Shown here: positions 19,560 to 29,686 of the stretch, one piece after another
Layout of the letters: every line of letters starts with the position of its first letter
Position numbering within the stretch: position 1 is the stretch's first letter
Origin: Parvularia atlantis
Lineage: Eukaryota > Opisthokonta > Rotosphaerida
Assembly (NCBI GenBank): GCA_943704415.1
Contig: CALSCO010000765.1
Span: 1 to 37,655, forward strand
Direction of reading: 5' to 3'
Length of the DNA stretch: 37,655 bases
The notes under the pieces: generated by a model
Database searches by the model: none
What the model was told of the DNA's origin: nothing
The model's input: only the letters and a program-made list of their open reading frames with translations
Translations under genes and position numbers: made by a program

Positions 19560-22176
19560 ATGTCCAAGTCGCTGGTGCGCCCGCCCGCCTGAACTCGGCG
19601 CGCGAATCCCGGTGCTGACGCCGCTCGTGGCCGTGGCGCGCGCGCGCAGGCCGAGAACCTGACGGTGCTGTACAACATGTGGTTCAAGGTGCGGCTGCGC
19701 CTGCGCTGTGCCGCGCGTCCGCGTGCTGGCGCTCACACCCAGTATCCGCGACATGCAGCCCATCACCGGCGCGAGCCACGCCGAGCGCCTCGACTCGTTC
19801 TACAACGACCAAGCGGACGCGTACGACAAGTGCGTGTGGCACGCACCGCCTGTGCTGCTCGTCTCACGGCGGCGCCCGGCAGCTTCCGCGAAAACTTCCT
19901 GCACGGCCGGCGCCCGATGCTGCAGGCCGCGGCCGGCCGGCTCGAGGACGAGCGCGACGTGGTCTGGCTCGACATGGGCGGCGGCACGGGCTGGAACGTT
20001 GAGGCGATGGAGGGCATCATGGGCTCGCTCAAGCAGTTCAAGAAGATCTACATCATCGACCTGTGCAAGCCCCTGTGCGAGGTCGCGCAGAAGCGCGTCA
20101 ACAAGAAGGGCTGGAAGAACGTCGAGGTGGTCAACGCGGACGTGTGCGAGTTTGCCCTGCCCGAGGGCGTCAAGGTGCGCGCACTGCGCACTGCGCTGGG
20201 CACGGCACACGGATGCGGTGCTTACACGCCCCACGCCCCACGCCCCACGCAACCAGGCCAACTTCATCACGTTCTCGTACTCGCTCTCGATGATCCCGCC
20301 GTTCTTCGCCGCCGTCGACAACGCGATGACCCTGCTCGCGCCGCACGGCCTCTTTGGCGTGGCCGACTTCTACGTCTCGGACAAGTTTGACCAGCCCTCG
20401 CGCCAGAACAACACCTTCTACCGCCTGTTCTGGAAGGTGTGCGCCCATCACGCTCACCGGTCGGCCGCTTATGCGCGCTCGCGCAGTCCGTCTTCGACTT
20501 TGACGGCATCTTCCTCGACCCGGCACGCCGGCAGTACCTCGACCACAAGATGGTCCGTGAGTACGAGTACAACGACGTCGGCCACATCCCGTTTGTGCCG
20601 CTCGTCAAGGCGCCGTTCTACGTCTGGCTGGGCCGCCTCCGCCACGGCGACAAGCCCGTGCGCCAGCACATCGCCGCGCGCCCCGGCAAGGGCTTCCCCA
20701 AGACGTTCATCTACTCGATGACGTGGGAGGATCCGCGCGAGGACGCCAAGGTGTTCCCGATGGGCCCGAACGACGTCGTCCTCTCGCTCACGTCGGGCGG
20801 CTGCAATCTGCTCGACATGCTCATCGACGGCCCCCAGCGCGTCGTCGGCGTCGACCTCAACCCGTGCCAGAACCACCTGGTCGAGCTCAAGAAGGTGTGC
20901 ATCAAGCGCCTGCAGTACGACGACTTCTGGAAGATGTTTGGCGAGGGCAAGCACGAGAACATCCGCGAGCTGTACAAGGACCGCATCGCGCCGTTCCTGT
21001 CGCAGGTACCGTGTGGTGCGACGACTGGCATTTCGTGCTAAGTACGCGTGCGCAGGACGCCCACGTGTTCTGGTCGGCCCGCCTGCACTACTTTGACGAG
21101 TGCCTGTACCACTACGGCGCCATGGGCTGGCTCGTGTACCTGCTGCAGTACCTCGCGCCGCTCCTGCGCATGGACCAGGACCTGCACGAGATGCTCGAGT
21201 GCGGCAGCGTCGAGCGCCAGTCGGAGATCTGGACGCAGAAGATCCGCTGGAAGATCCTCGGCCTGAGCCGTATCATGGACAACCCCGGTGCGTGTCGTGC
21301 CGTGCTGCGCGCGGGCCGGGCCGGGTCGCGCCCTGATGCGCGCCGACGAAGCCGCCATGTGGCTGTTCAACGGCGTGCCAAAGAACCAGCTCGACATGCT
21401 CCGCGCCGAGGGCACGCTTGTGCAGTACAACGCGCGCGTCTTTGACCAGGTGCGTGGCCGCTCGCTTTGCCGACAACGTCGCTCACTCACTCTACGCGTG
21501 TGCGCGTGCGTGCGACCACCAGGCCGTCAGCAACTCGAACCTCAAGACCGACAACTACTTTTACCGTGTCGTCGCCACAGGCCGGTACACGAAGGAGTGC
21601 TGCCCGCGCTACCTCAAGGAGGAGTTCTTCAACAAGCTCAAGAACGAGAAGCTGGTGCGTGCCGCGCTTGCGCCTGTGCCGGGCGGTGCAGTACGTCTGA
21701 CGGGCGCGCCGCAGATCGACCGCCTCGAGCTGCGCACAGACTCGTTCCAGAACGTCCTGCGCGACGGCTACTACACGCGCGTCGTGCTGATGGACCACCT
21801 CGACTGGCTCGACCGCGACTACGTCCGCAACTTCAGCAAGGACCTGTCGGCCCACGTCGTCAAGAACGGCCTGATCATCTGGCGCTCGGCATCACGGCAG
21901 CCGTGGTGTACGTCCCCGCGCGTGTGCCAGCGTGCGCCAGCAAGCTCACGCGATCGCTGGCGCAGACGCTGAGTTTATCAAGGACGCCGGCTTCGACATT
22001 AAGCGCGTCAACTACGACAAGCAGTACAGTGCGTCCTGCCTTGCTCTGCCCCCGCACGCGCAGGCCGCTCACCCACGCGTGCGCGCGCAGTGGACCGGGT
22101 GAACATGTACGCCTCGTTCTACATCGCCACGCAGAAGAACGGCATCGAGGCCGACGTCGGCTACTCGAGCAACTGA
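19560..22176 (+). CDS. BTA1: Betaine lipid synthase (BTA1), fused BtaB-like and BtaA-like domains
   Basis: Bifunctional enzyme that makes the phosphorus-free lipid DGTS from diacylglycerol and S-adenosylmethionine. Twelve exons (eleven introns, 50-82 bases) splice to 639 codons plus stop. The N-terminal half is a SAM methyltransferase (BtaB-like): LDSFYNDQADAYDNF, LHGRRPML, VVWLDMGGGTGWNVEAM with the SAM-binding glycines, and NFITFSYSLSMIPPF. The C-terminal half is BtaA-like (DUF3419): WEDPREDAKVF, VLSLTSGGCNLLDML, VVGVDLNPCQNHLVELK, FFNKLKNEKL, VVLMDHLDWL. The first exon holds only five codons and the second thirteen. The acceptor used for exon 3 (19757-19758) was chosen because it alone gives phase and the conserved FKPITG...SFY join. 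Likely ER membrane; often induced by phosphate shortage in fungi (known, not shown here). Confidence 0.9.
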
Positions 22177-22351
22177 TCCCCCTCTTCCGCATAACCTGTC
22201 GCGTTTGCTGTTCAGTTCTACCTGTGTCTCGCTCGACCCGCGAAAACGAAAAGAAGGCTGTGTTTTACTCTTTCTTGAGCACGACTTGCGCGGAGATGGT
22301 ACAAGGAGGTACAGAGCTGCGTCACTCGCCGCTGCGTCAGGCGCTGCCGCG

Positions 22352-23071
22352 TCACGCGTCACTGCTGGCGCTCGTCGCCCGCCGCCAAAAGTCCGGGTCA
22401 AGCTTGAGCTTGCGCTCGACGTGCTGGTACCACGCGTTGATGATGCGCATGGGCAGGTCGTCGCCGACGCCAAGGAAGCTTGTGACGTAGTTGTAGAAGT
22501 GCTCGAGGATGCGCCGCGTGATTAGCGCGTAGTCGCCCAGGCTGGGCTCGGTCGGGCGCAGCGCGACCTGGTTGAGCCCGGGCTGCGACAGGAAGCCCTG
22601 GATGACGTCGAGCGGCTCGATCGCGAGGCCGAGCTGCGCCTGCACCTTGTCGGGCGCGGCGCCAGGCCCGCCCTCGACAGTCATGCCGCCGTCGTCGAGC
22701 ATGTCGCCGCCGCCGCCGCCTGCGCCGCCCGCGCCACCGCCCGTCTTGAAGATGGACACCTTGTAGATGGCGCTGGGCTTGTCGTTGGTGAGGCAGCCCT
22801 GCGCGCCGCGGCTGCGGGTGAGCGATGCACCGCTACAGCAGCGCGGCAAAACGCGGCACGCAACGAGAAACTGCCAGGTCATGACCGAGTTGCGCGGCCA
22901 GCCAAAGTGCACGGTCGCGCCGTAGCCCGGCGGAAAGGCGACAGCGCCGGTGAGGAAGACGGCGAGGTGGTTGATGCTCCGCGCGTCGTCGAGCGCAAAC
23001 ACAAACCTGCTCGCGTCGACCTGCTGCAGGTTGGTCTGCACGAGCCGCCCGGCCACGACGCAGCCAAACAT
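22352..23071 (-). CDS. OPI10: OPI10 / Hikeshi-family protein (Hsp70 nuclear import factor)
   Basis: Two exons with one 66-base intron give 217 codons plus stop. The start at 23071 yields [18 protein letters not shown], the near-invariant family start. Further matches are [66 protein letters not shown], and KWY-like [11 protein letters not shown] near the end. Hikeshi carries Hsp70 into the nucleus during heat stress; the yeast protein Opi10 was named for an inositol phenotype. A longer start at 23128 or 23164 would add a Pro/Ala-rich leader and is less likely. A Gly/Asp-rich loop separates the two halves. The intron donor is GTTGCG, and the intron is stop-free and a multiple of three. It converges on BTA1 and diverges from EF-G2, 105 bases away. 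Confidence 0.87.
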   Translation of the reverse strand: MFGCVVAGRLVQTNLQQVDASRFVFALDDARSINHLAVFLTGAVAFPPGYGATVHFGWPRNSVMTWQFLVACRVLPRCCSGASLTRSRGAQGCLTNDKPSAIYKVSIFKTGGGAGGAGGGGGDMLDDGGMTVEGGPGAAPDKVQAQLGLAIEPLDVIQGFLSQPGLNQVALRPTEPSLGDYALITRRILEHFYNYVTSFLGVGDDLPMRIINAWYQHVERKLKLDPDFWRRATSASSDA

Positions 23072-23176
23072 CGGCGCGGCAACGGGCGTGGCGGGCGCGG
23101 CGACGGGCGCGGCGGCGGCGGCGGCCATCGTCGAAGGTGCGAGAGTCACGCTTCTCGCCACCATACCGGGCGCGAC

Positions 23177-26115
23177 ATGCTTGCCAGGCGGCATGCATGG
23201 GCGCGGACCGTCGGCGTCGTCGGCGCGCGCCACAAGAGCAGCGCAGCCGCATCCGCCTCAGCAGCAGCAGCAGCGAGCGAGGCGTGGGCGCCGTCGATCG
23301 CGCGCACGCGCAATATCGGCATCATCGCGCACATCGACGCCGGCAAGACCACGACCACTGAGCGCATGCTGCACTATGCCGGCATGACGCGCGCCATCGG
23401 CGGTGCGCGCGTCTGCGGTCGCGCCCGGTGCGCCTGGCGCTCATCCTGCGCTTGCGGCAGACGTCGACGCGGGCAACACCGTCACCGACTTCCTGCAGCA
23501 GGAGCAGGAGCGCGGCATCACGATCAAGGCCGCCGCGATCACGTTCGGCTGGGCCGGCCACCGCATCAACCTGATCGACACGCCCGGTGCGCGCGGCGCG
23601 GCGATTGAGGCGTCAGCCGGGGCGCTCACGCGCGGCGCAGGGCACGTCGACTTTAGCATCGAGGTCGAGCGATCGCTGCGCGTGCTCGACGGCGCCGTGA
23701 CGATCCTCGACGCGGTCAGCGGCGTCCAGGCGCAGACGCTGACGGTCTGGGCGCAGGCGGATCGGCGGCGGTGCGGCTGCTGCAGCCGCGGGCGGACGGT
23801 GCTGAGCCCGCGCGTGCAGCATCCCACGCATCGTCTTTGTCAACAAGAACGACCGCGACGGCGCCGACATGGACCGCGCCGTGCTCGCGGTGCAGGAGAA
23901 GCTGCACGCCACAACGCTCCCGCTGCAGGTGCTCGTGCGACCCGAGGGCGACGGCGACGGCGCGTACAGCGGCGACACGCTCGACATCGTCTCCATGCAG
24001 CTGTTGCAGTGGCACGATCGCGAGGGGCGTCAGCTCGAGCGCCATCACGTTGACCTGACGGGCAAACTCGGCCTGACGTGCGCGCTCGCTGGGCGTGCAT
24101 GCCGCGCGGCCTCACGCGGCCCGCACAGCGTCCTTGGCGCACGCGAACGTCTTCTGGAGCGCCTGGCCGAGCTGGACGACGAGTTCATGGCCGCCTACCT
24201 TGAGATCGGGCGGGTCGCTGACGTGCCGGCCGACGTGATCCAGCGTGCGTGCGTGCTCGCGGCGTGAGCCTGCCCGTCGTTGACGCCGTGCGCGGCCAGG
24301 TGCCGTGCGCCGTGTCACGCTCGCGCACAAGGCCGTGCCTGTGCTCGCCGGCGCATCGTTCCGCAACCGCGGGGTGCAGCCGCTGCTCGACGCCGTTGTG
24401 GACTACCTGCCGTCGCCGCTCGACCGGCCGCCCGCGCAGGCGACGTCCGAGGACGGCAGCACCGTGTCCTTTCCGGTCGTGAAGGTGCCATCGCCGTCGG
24501 CCTGGGCCGCTGACCTAATGCTGGCCGCTCGCTCGCCAGCCAGGGAGCGCCGAGCCGTCGTCGGCTGACAAGCTCTGCGCGCTCGCCTTCAAGGTGACGC
24601 ACGACCGGCAGCGCGGGCTGATGGTGTTCTTGCGCGTGTACTCGGGTCTGTGCGCGCGCGGGTCAGCGTCGCGGATCTGACGGCCCCGCAGGCGTGCTGG
24701 AGGCGCGCGACACGGTCACCAACACGGCGCGCGGCACCAAGGAGCGCGTCGGGAGGCTTCTGTCGGTGTACGCGGACGACGTTGAGGAGATCAGGTGTGC
24801 GCCGTGTACGGTGCGTGTGCGCCCGGCTGATGCGGGTGGACGAGCAGCGAGGTCGCCGCGGGCAACATCGCCGTCGCTGTGGGATTCAAGGAGACGGCCA
24901 CGGGCGACACGCTGCTGGGCTCGAACGACCGCCGGCGCCTGCGACTGGACGGGCTCGTGATCCCGCCGCCCGTGTTCTCGCGCTCGGTCGAAGCGCGCTC
25001 GTCGTCGGAGGAGAAGGCACTGCAGGAGGCGCTGCAGGCGATGCTGCTCGAGGACCCGTCGCTGCAGGTTTGCTGAGCACGAACAGCGTGCGGCCCGCCG
25101 TGACGCGCGCTACGCGCCCAGCTGCGCACCGACAGCGACACGGGCCAGACGCTGCTGTCGGGCCAGGGCGAGCTGCACCTGGACATCGTTGCCGACCGCC
25201 TCCGCACCGACTTCAACGTCGAGCCGGTGATGGGTCCCGTGCTGATCTCGTACCGCGAGGCGCTCGAGGGCAAGGGTGCGCACATGGAGCATATCACCGC
25301 ATCGCGCGACTGATCACGTGCGTGGCGGTCAGCCGTCACGCGCGACTACGTCTACGACCGCGAGCTGAGCGGTAAGCGCCAGTTTGCGTCGATGCGCATC
25401 ACGCTGCAGCCGACGGACGCGGCGCTGTTTGAGACGGCCTCGGAGGACAACGCAACCGGCGCGGCCAGCATCGGCGAGTGCAACGTCGAGATCGACCTGC
25501 GCGAGGAGCAGTGCCAGCACGTGCCATACAACGAGGCGCGCGAGGCCGTGCGCATGGGCGTGCTGAGCGTGCTCGGGCGCGGCCCGCTGCTTGGCTACGC
25601 GGTCGCGGGCGCGTCCGTGTGCGTGACAGACGTGACGCTGACGGCCGACTCTTCCGTCGGCGCGATCAGCGCGTGCGCGACCCTGTGCGTGCGCGAGCTC
25701 CTGCGGTCGTTCACGTCGCGCCTGATGGAGCCGATGATGCGCGTGCGTGCCGGCTGTGTCTGCGCGAGGCGCGCGGCTCACGCGCGCGTCGCTGTCGCAG
25801 GTGTACATCTCAATGACAGCCGAGCACATGGGCGCGGTGCTGGCGGATCTGACGGGCGTGCGGCGCGGGCGCATCGTGGCGATCACGCACAGCCGCAGCT
25901 CGGCCAGCGAGCATGCGCACAACGCGGTGCAGGTCGACGCCGAGGCGCCACTCGAGGCCATGGTCGGCTACTCAACCGCGCTGCGCTCGCTCTCGTCTGG
26001 CAACGCGTCGTTCTCGCTTCAGTTTGCGACGTACCGCGTGCTCGCGGGGCCGCACCAGGCCGCGGTGCTTGAGAAGCACGGCATCCTGCGTACAGCAGGC
26101 ACAGGCATGTACTAG
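23177..26115 (+). CDS. MEF2: Mitochondrial elongation factor G2 (ribosome recycling GTPase, MEF2/GFM2)
   Basis: GTPase that splits mitochondrial ribosomes after termination. Twelve exons and eleven introns (46-58 bases) splice to 782 codons plus stop. The first 45 or so residues ([20 protein letters not shown]) are Arg/Ala-rich and fit a mitochondrial targeting peptide. GTPase motifs are [13 protein letters not shown] (P-loop), [12 protein letters not shown] (switch I), [14 protein letters not shown] (G3) and [11 protein letters not shown] (G4). Then come [31 protein letters not shown], and domain IV/V sequence [13 protein letters not shown] and GRIVAITH. Assignment to EF-G2 rather than EF-G1 rests on overall resemblance and is less certain than membership in the EF-G family. 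Ends GTGMY. Intron 23-24 kb donors are nearly all GTGCG. Confidence 0.88.
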
Positions 26116-26485
26116 TAGATCATGTGAAACATTTGCGCAACTTCGTGTGGCACCGTTCGCACGGCTGTGTATGGCGAGCGTGCGGCCCGGCATGCGCCGG
26201 CTCAGGTCAAGGCAGGTGACGAGGCGGCCGCCGATGGCGCAGCCGCCGCGCTCAGGCCTAACTGTCATGCTGACCGTGACCGCCTCTGGATGCACGAGCC
26301 GCTAGCAACTTGCAGCGGCTCGCGGAGCAGAGCAAGCGACTCGAAAAGCGAAACAAGCGGCTCAAGGAGCAGAGCAAGCGGCTGAAGGACATAAACGAGC
26401 GGCTGGACGTCATTGAGCGTGAGCCTGACTGGGAGACTGATCACCTTCTGCGTCGTAAACACTGCACAAAGCAAGCCCCCGTAGC
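26116..26485. other. Convergent intergenic region with a charged coiled-coil-like open stretch
   Basis: 370 bases between the stops of EF-G2 and the F-box gene. The first 190 bases show nothing recognisable. From about 26300 to 26440 the plus strand has a degenerate direct repeat (GAGCAGAGCAAGCG at about 26327 and 26369) that reads QRLAEQSKRLEKRNKRLKEQ and onward as a heptad-like Lys/Arg/Leu pattern. No ATG heads this frame, and a CAG acceptor-like site precedes it at about 26310. It could be an orphan exon, a decayed gene piece or 3' untranslated sequence. Confidence 0.4.
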
Positions 26486-28738
26486 TCATGGCCTCAGCGC
26501 GCGCACGACCATGCGCTCCCGCGCGAGCGCGCTCGACAGCAGTGCGTTCGCCAAATGCGGCCGCGCCGCCGCCACGCGCCGGATGCGCCCCGTCCGCTCG
26601 TGCTGGCCACGCAGCAGCACGCGGTGGTCGGGCAGGTGGCTGGTCGCCAGGACGCACGCGCACCGCGCAGCCAGGTCCTCGAGCCAGTTGTACAGCTGCA
26701 GCTGCGGCGTGTCGAGCCGCGGCCACCCGCCCGCGGCGTCCCGCTCGAGCTCGTCCAGGCGCCGCCGCAGGTCCTCGTCGAGGCGGTCGATCTGCATGGC
26801 CAGCTCGTCCTGCTGGCCCGTGACGAGCTCGCGCAGGCTGGCTCGCGCGCGTCGGTGGGTACTCGTGAGGGCAGCGCCGGCGGCACGACGGGCGCGCCGC
26901 AGGGCGACGTCGATGCGCTCGAAGTTGACTTGATGCGGTGTTTGCACAGGGTCGACGGGCGTGGGCACGGCGGGCTCAAGGTCAACGGGCGTGGGCACGA
27001 CGGTTGTCGTCAGCATGCTGGCATACGGCATGTCGAGCGGATCGTCCACTTGCATGTCCACGACGGCAAGCTGCTCAGGCGTGCTCGTCGGCAGCTGCAC
27101 GGGCGTCTCGGACTGTAGCACCGGTCGCGCTTGCGCTCTCAGCACGTTCAGGCTGCCGTCGAGCTCGAGCTGCACAAGCTCCAGCGCCCCGCATCTGCGT
27201 CGCACGTTAGTCAGCTGACGCCTGCCTGCTGCGTTGTCGCACGCACCGCTCACCGGCGTCGTCGATGATGATCATGCGCACGCCCGTGCACGGCATGTGC
27301 ACGCGCACGTTGTACCATAGAGCGAGCTGACGCCACGTTTGCGAGCTGCGCAGCGGTCACGGCGTTCAGGGGCACGGCCAGCGCGCCGTTGCGTGCGCAC
27401 CTCACGATGACGACGCTGCTGTTGAGTTCGAGGTGGGCGAGCACGTCGTGGTCGCGAACCGCGAGCATGATCTCGTCCAGGTTGTTCCACATGCGCAGGT
27501 ACCGTTCGTAGTCGTCCCTGCCCAGAACTGAGCGTGCACGCCGCACGTCAGCCCCCCCCCCCCCCCCCGCGCGGGCCGCTTTGCGGCGCCGGCGCACGCA
27601 CTGCCTTGCACCAAAAAGTTGGTCAAGTCGCCCGAGGTGCTCCCGTCGACGGCACTTGCGGGTACAGCTCGCAAATCGCCCACGAGCTGGCTGTACAGGG
27701 CGCCGGCGTCGGGCAGCGGGCCCGGGCAGGCGAGCACGTGCAGGGTGTTGTGCGTGTTGCTGGGCTCGGCCGCAACCAGAGCGACGTGGCCGTGCTGCAT
27801 GCGGAGCCTGTGCGCCGAGCCAGCCAGCGTCTCAAACTGCGCGCAGGCAGCACATTGCGTGTCAGCACATGCACAGGCACGTCAAGAGCACATGCACCGC
27901 CGACCACCACGTCGCGTCGACGACATGCATCTCGCTGTCGGACGGCCGGGTCTGGACGTGCTTGGCCATGAGGCGCACCGCGACCCAGTGGCACGCGTAG
28001 GCCGTCATCCAGCTGTGCACGGCCATCAAACGCGTGCGCGTGCACGCGCGCGCACGTGCGACGTCCCTGGGCAGCGCGGGCGGCAGGGGCGCTCCAGCTG
28101 AGCCGAGCAGCTCGCGCACAAACACGCGCTGCCAGACAGTGTCGCTCGATGCGACCTCGCGCCACTTGCGGTTGAGGGCGCGCAGGCCGACGAGCGTGGG
28201 TGTGTCAATGTAGTCTGCGCACGCGCAGTGTGTCACGATGCAGCGGCGGCGACTCGTGCCAGCGCGTGCACGCACCAAGGCATGCGATAACGATCTCGTT
28301 CGGTAGCCCCGCAAGCAGCTGGTGCTGCTGCGTGCGCAGGTGTTGGTCGACGAGCGCGCCAAACAGCCGCGCGGTGTCGTTGCAGCCCTTGCGCACGAGC
28401 ACGAAGAACACGTTACGGCGGTGGACGGGGTTGGCGGCCGCGAACCAGGCGACCGCCTCGCGCAGGTCCGCATCAGCCGCGATAAGCCCGGCATCGTCCG
28501 CGACGTCGCTGGCAAGCAACGGCGACGCGTTGGCCGTCTGCGCGAGCTCGGGCGTGTCGGCAGGCGAGATGAGAAACGGGCGCTGCGCTGCGTCGTCGTG
28601 CGCATGACGGCCGTGTCACGGACCGCCGGCCTGCGCACGTGCGCACCCTTGTACTGCATCGACGCCAGCGGCTCCCACACGCTCAGATAGACGTTGTCGA
28701 CGCTCGTGCAGAGCTCTGCCGTGCCGCGGCCGTCGCCG

Positions 28739-28769
<31 letters not shown>

Positions 28770-29035
28770 TCAGCCGCCGCGCCGCCGCCAACGGGCCGCA
28801 CGCACCGAGCACGCTGTGCAGCAGCGCCCGCGCCCGCCGCTCCGGCAGCTCGCCGCGGCACAGCCGCTGGAACGCGTCCGGGCACACGGCCTGCGCGGCG
28901 CGGCGGCGTCACGAGCGGCGTGCGGCGTGCGGCGTGCGGCGTGCGGCGTGCGGCGTGCGGCGTGCGGCGTCATCGCACCTGCGTGTCCTCAAGGCTCGGG
29001 CTGCCCTGGGTGAGTAGCATCCAGCCGCGGCGCAT
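26486..29035 (-). CDS. F-box protein with C-terminal coiled coil; introns filled with simple repeats
   Basis: Read through nine or ten exons to about 660 codons. An F-box-like segment lies near residue 170: LLAGLPNEIVIACLDYIDTP, then LVGLRALNRKWREVAS and DTVWQRVF, the usual Leu-Pro-x-Glu-Ile start and Trp positions. F-box proteins bind Skp1 as substrate adaptors of SCF ubiquitin ligases. The rest is not recognised. The C-terminal third carries repeated PTPVD motifs and a likely coiled coil (QQDELAMQIDRLDEDLRRR). Introns hold 17- and 30-base C runs (plus strand) and a 7-bp repeat. The start at 29035 (MRRGWMLLTQG) is a minimum: the frame continues upstream as SDVSSALQARDHQHALA to an acceptor-like CAG at 29085, so an extra 5' exon is likely. 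Confidence 0.68.
27552..27568. repeat. 17-base C run (G on the coding strand) in an F-box gene intron
   Basis: A pure run of 17 C on the plus strand. On the coding strand it is G17 followed at once by CTGACG, a good branch-site motif, and the intron ends at the CAG before the exon starting ILGRDDYERY. Confidence 0.9.
28739..28768. repeat. 30-base C run (G on the coding strand) in an F-box gene intron
   Basis: A pure run of 30 C on the plus strand. On the coding strand the intron begins GTGCGTGCGG after the exon ending LLHSVL, passes GGCTGAC, then G30, and ends GGCACGGCAG before the exon ELCTSVDNVYLS. Its length in the assembly may not be exact, since such runs are hard to sequence. Confidence 0.9.
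28915..28970. repeat. 7-bp tandem repeat (GCGGCGT)n in the first visible F-box gene intron
   Basis: About eight copies of a 7-bp unit lie between the donor after LEDTQ and the acceptor before AVCPDAFQRL. On the coding strand the unit reads ACGCCGC. Copies are nearly perfect, so copy number may vary. Confidence 0.9.
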
Positions 29036-29087
29036 CGCGAGCGCGTGCTGGTGATCCCGTGCCTGCAGGGCTGAAGAAACGTCACTG

Positions 29088-29686
29088 AGCGGGCGTCAGC
29101 CACAGTGCGTGCGGCTGGGAGCAAGCGCGTGCACGGCAGATAAAGTTGGATGGTGAAGCGCACCAGCCGCGACCAGTGAGGACACGACGACGGCGAGCAG
29201 GCGTGGTCGCTGTGCGTGCGGCGCGCGGGTGCGCGGAGCGTGGGCAGCCGCCCGGGCACACCGTGTCGCGAGGGGAAGGATCGCGGTCGGCGCTCGCGTG
29301 CGCCCGCACTACATACACCACACACCACACACCACGCGCCCCACAGGCACCACAGCGATGCGCGTGCGCACACACACAGCAGGCACACACAGACAGCACA
29401 ACAGGCACCGTCCCCGGCGTCCCGGCCCGCGCGCCTCGCCCGCGCCGCGTGTCAGTCGCGCGTGCATCGCAGCGGGCATGCGCAGCGGGCATGCGCAGCG
29501 CACCCATGTCGGGCAAACACGCCGGGCCCCTGATCAGCTCGAAGCGGGCAGGGGGGGGGGGGGGGGGGGGGGGGGGGGAACACCGCGGTCGTGGTGCGGC
29601 CGCAGCCGTCGCGCTCGCGGACAGCTGCGCTGGTGAAGCGCCACGAGCCGAAGCGCTCGAAGTGTGACACAGTTCGAACGCCGACG
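29088..29686. other. Low-complexity gap between the F-box and JTB-like genes
   Basis: About 600 bases between the last supportable F-box exon and the JTB-like start. It holds a CA/CACCACA-rich stretch at about 29310-29412, a TGCGCAGCGGGCA direct repeat at 29470-29500, and a 28-base G run at 29551-29578. On the minus strand a GTGTTC-C28 segment ending GCTGATCAG would be a 55-base intron by the local rules. No confident exon could be joined to it. It probably contains the F-box 5' exon and both promoters. Confidence 0.45.
29551..29578. repeat. 28-base G run
   Basis: A pure run of 28 G on the plus strand, between GCGGGCA and AACACC. It is the third long G/C homopolymer within 2 kb and lies in the unresolved upstream region of the F-box and JTB-like genes. 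Confidence 0.92.

Noticed and set aside
28739-28768. C/G homopolymers as a telomere or scaffold gap filler
   Set aside because: They lie inside introns with normal borders and coding sequence on both sides.
28915-28970. CRISPR-like repeat array
   Set aside because: Units are 7 bp with no spacers, inside a eukaryotic intron.
29590-29660. Minus-strand reading SHFERFGSWRFTSAAVRERD as an exon upstream of the F-box gene
   Set aside because: It looks protein-like, but has no ATG, runs into the antisense of the JTB-like signal peptide, and could not be joined in phase to the F-box exons.
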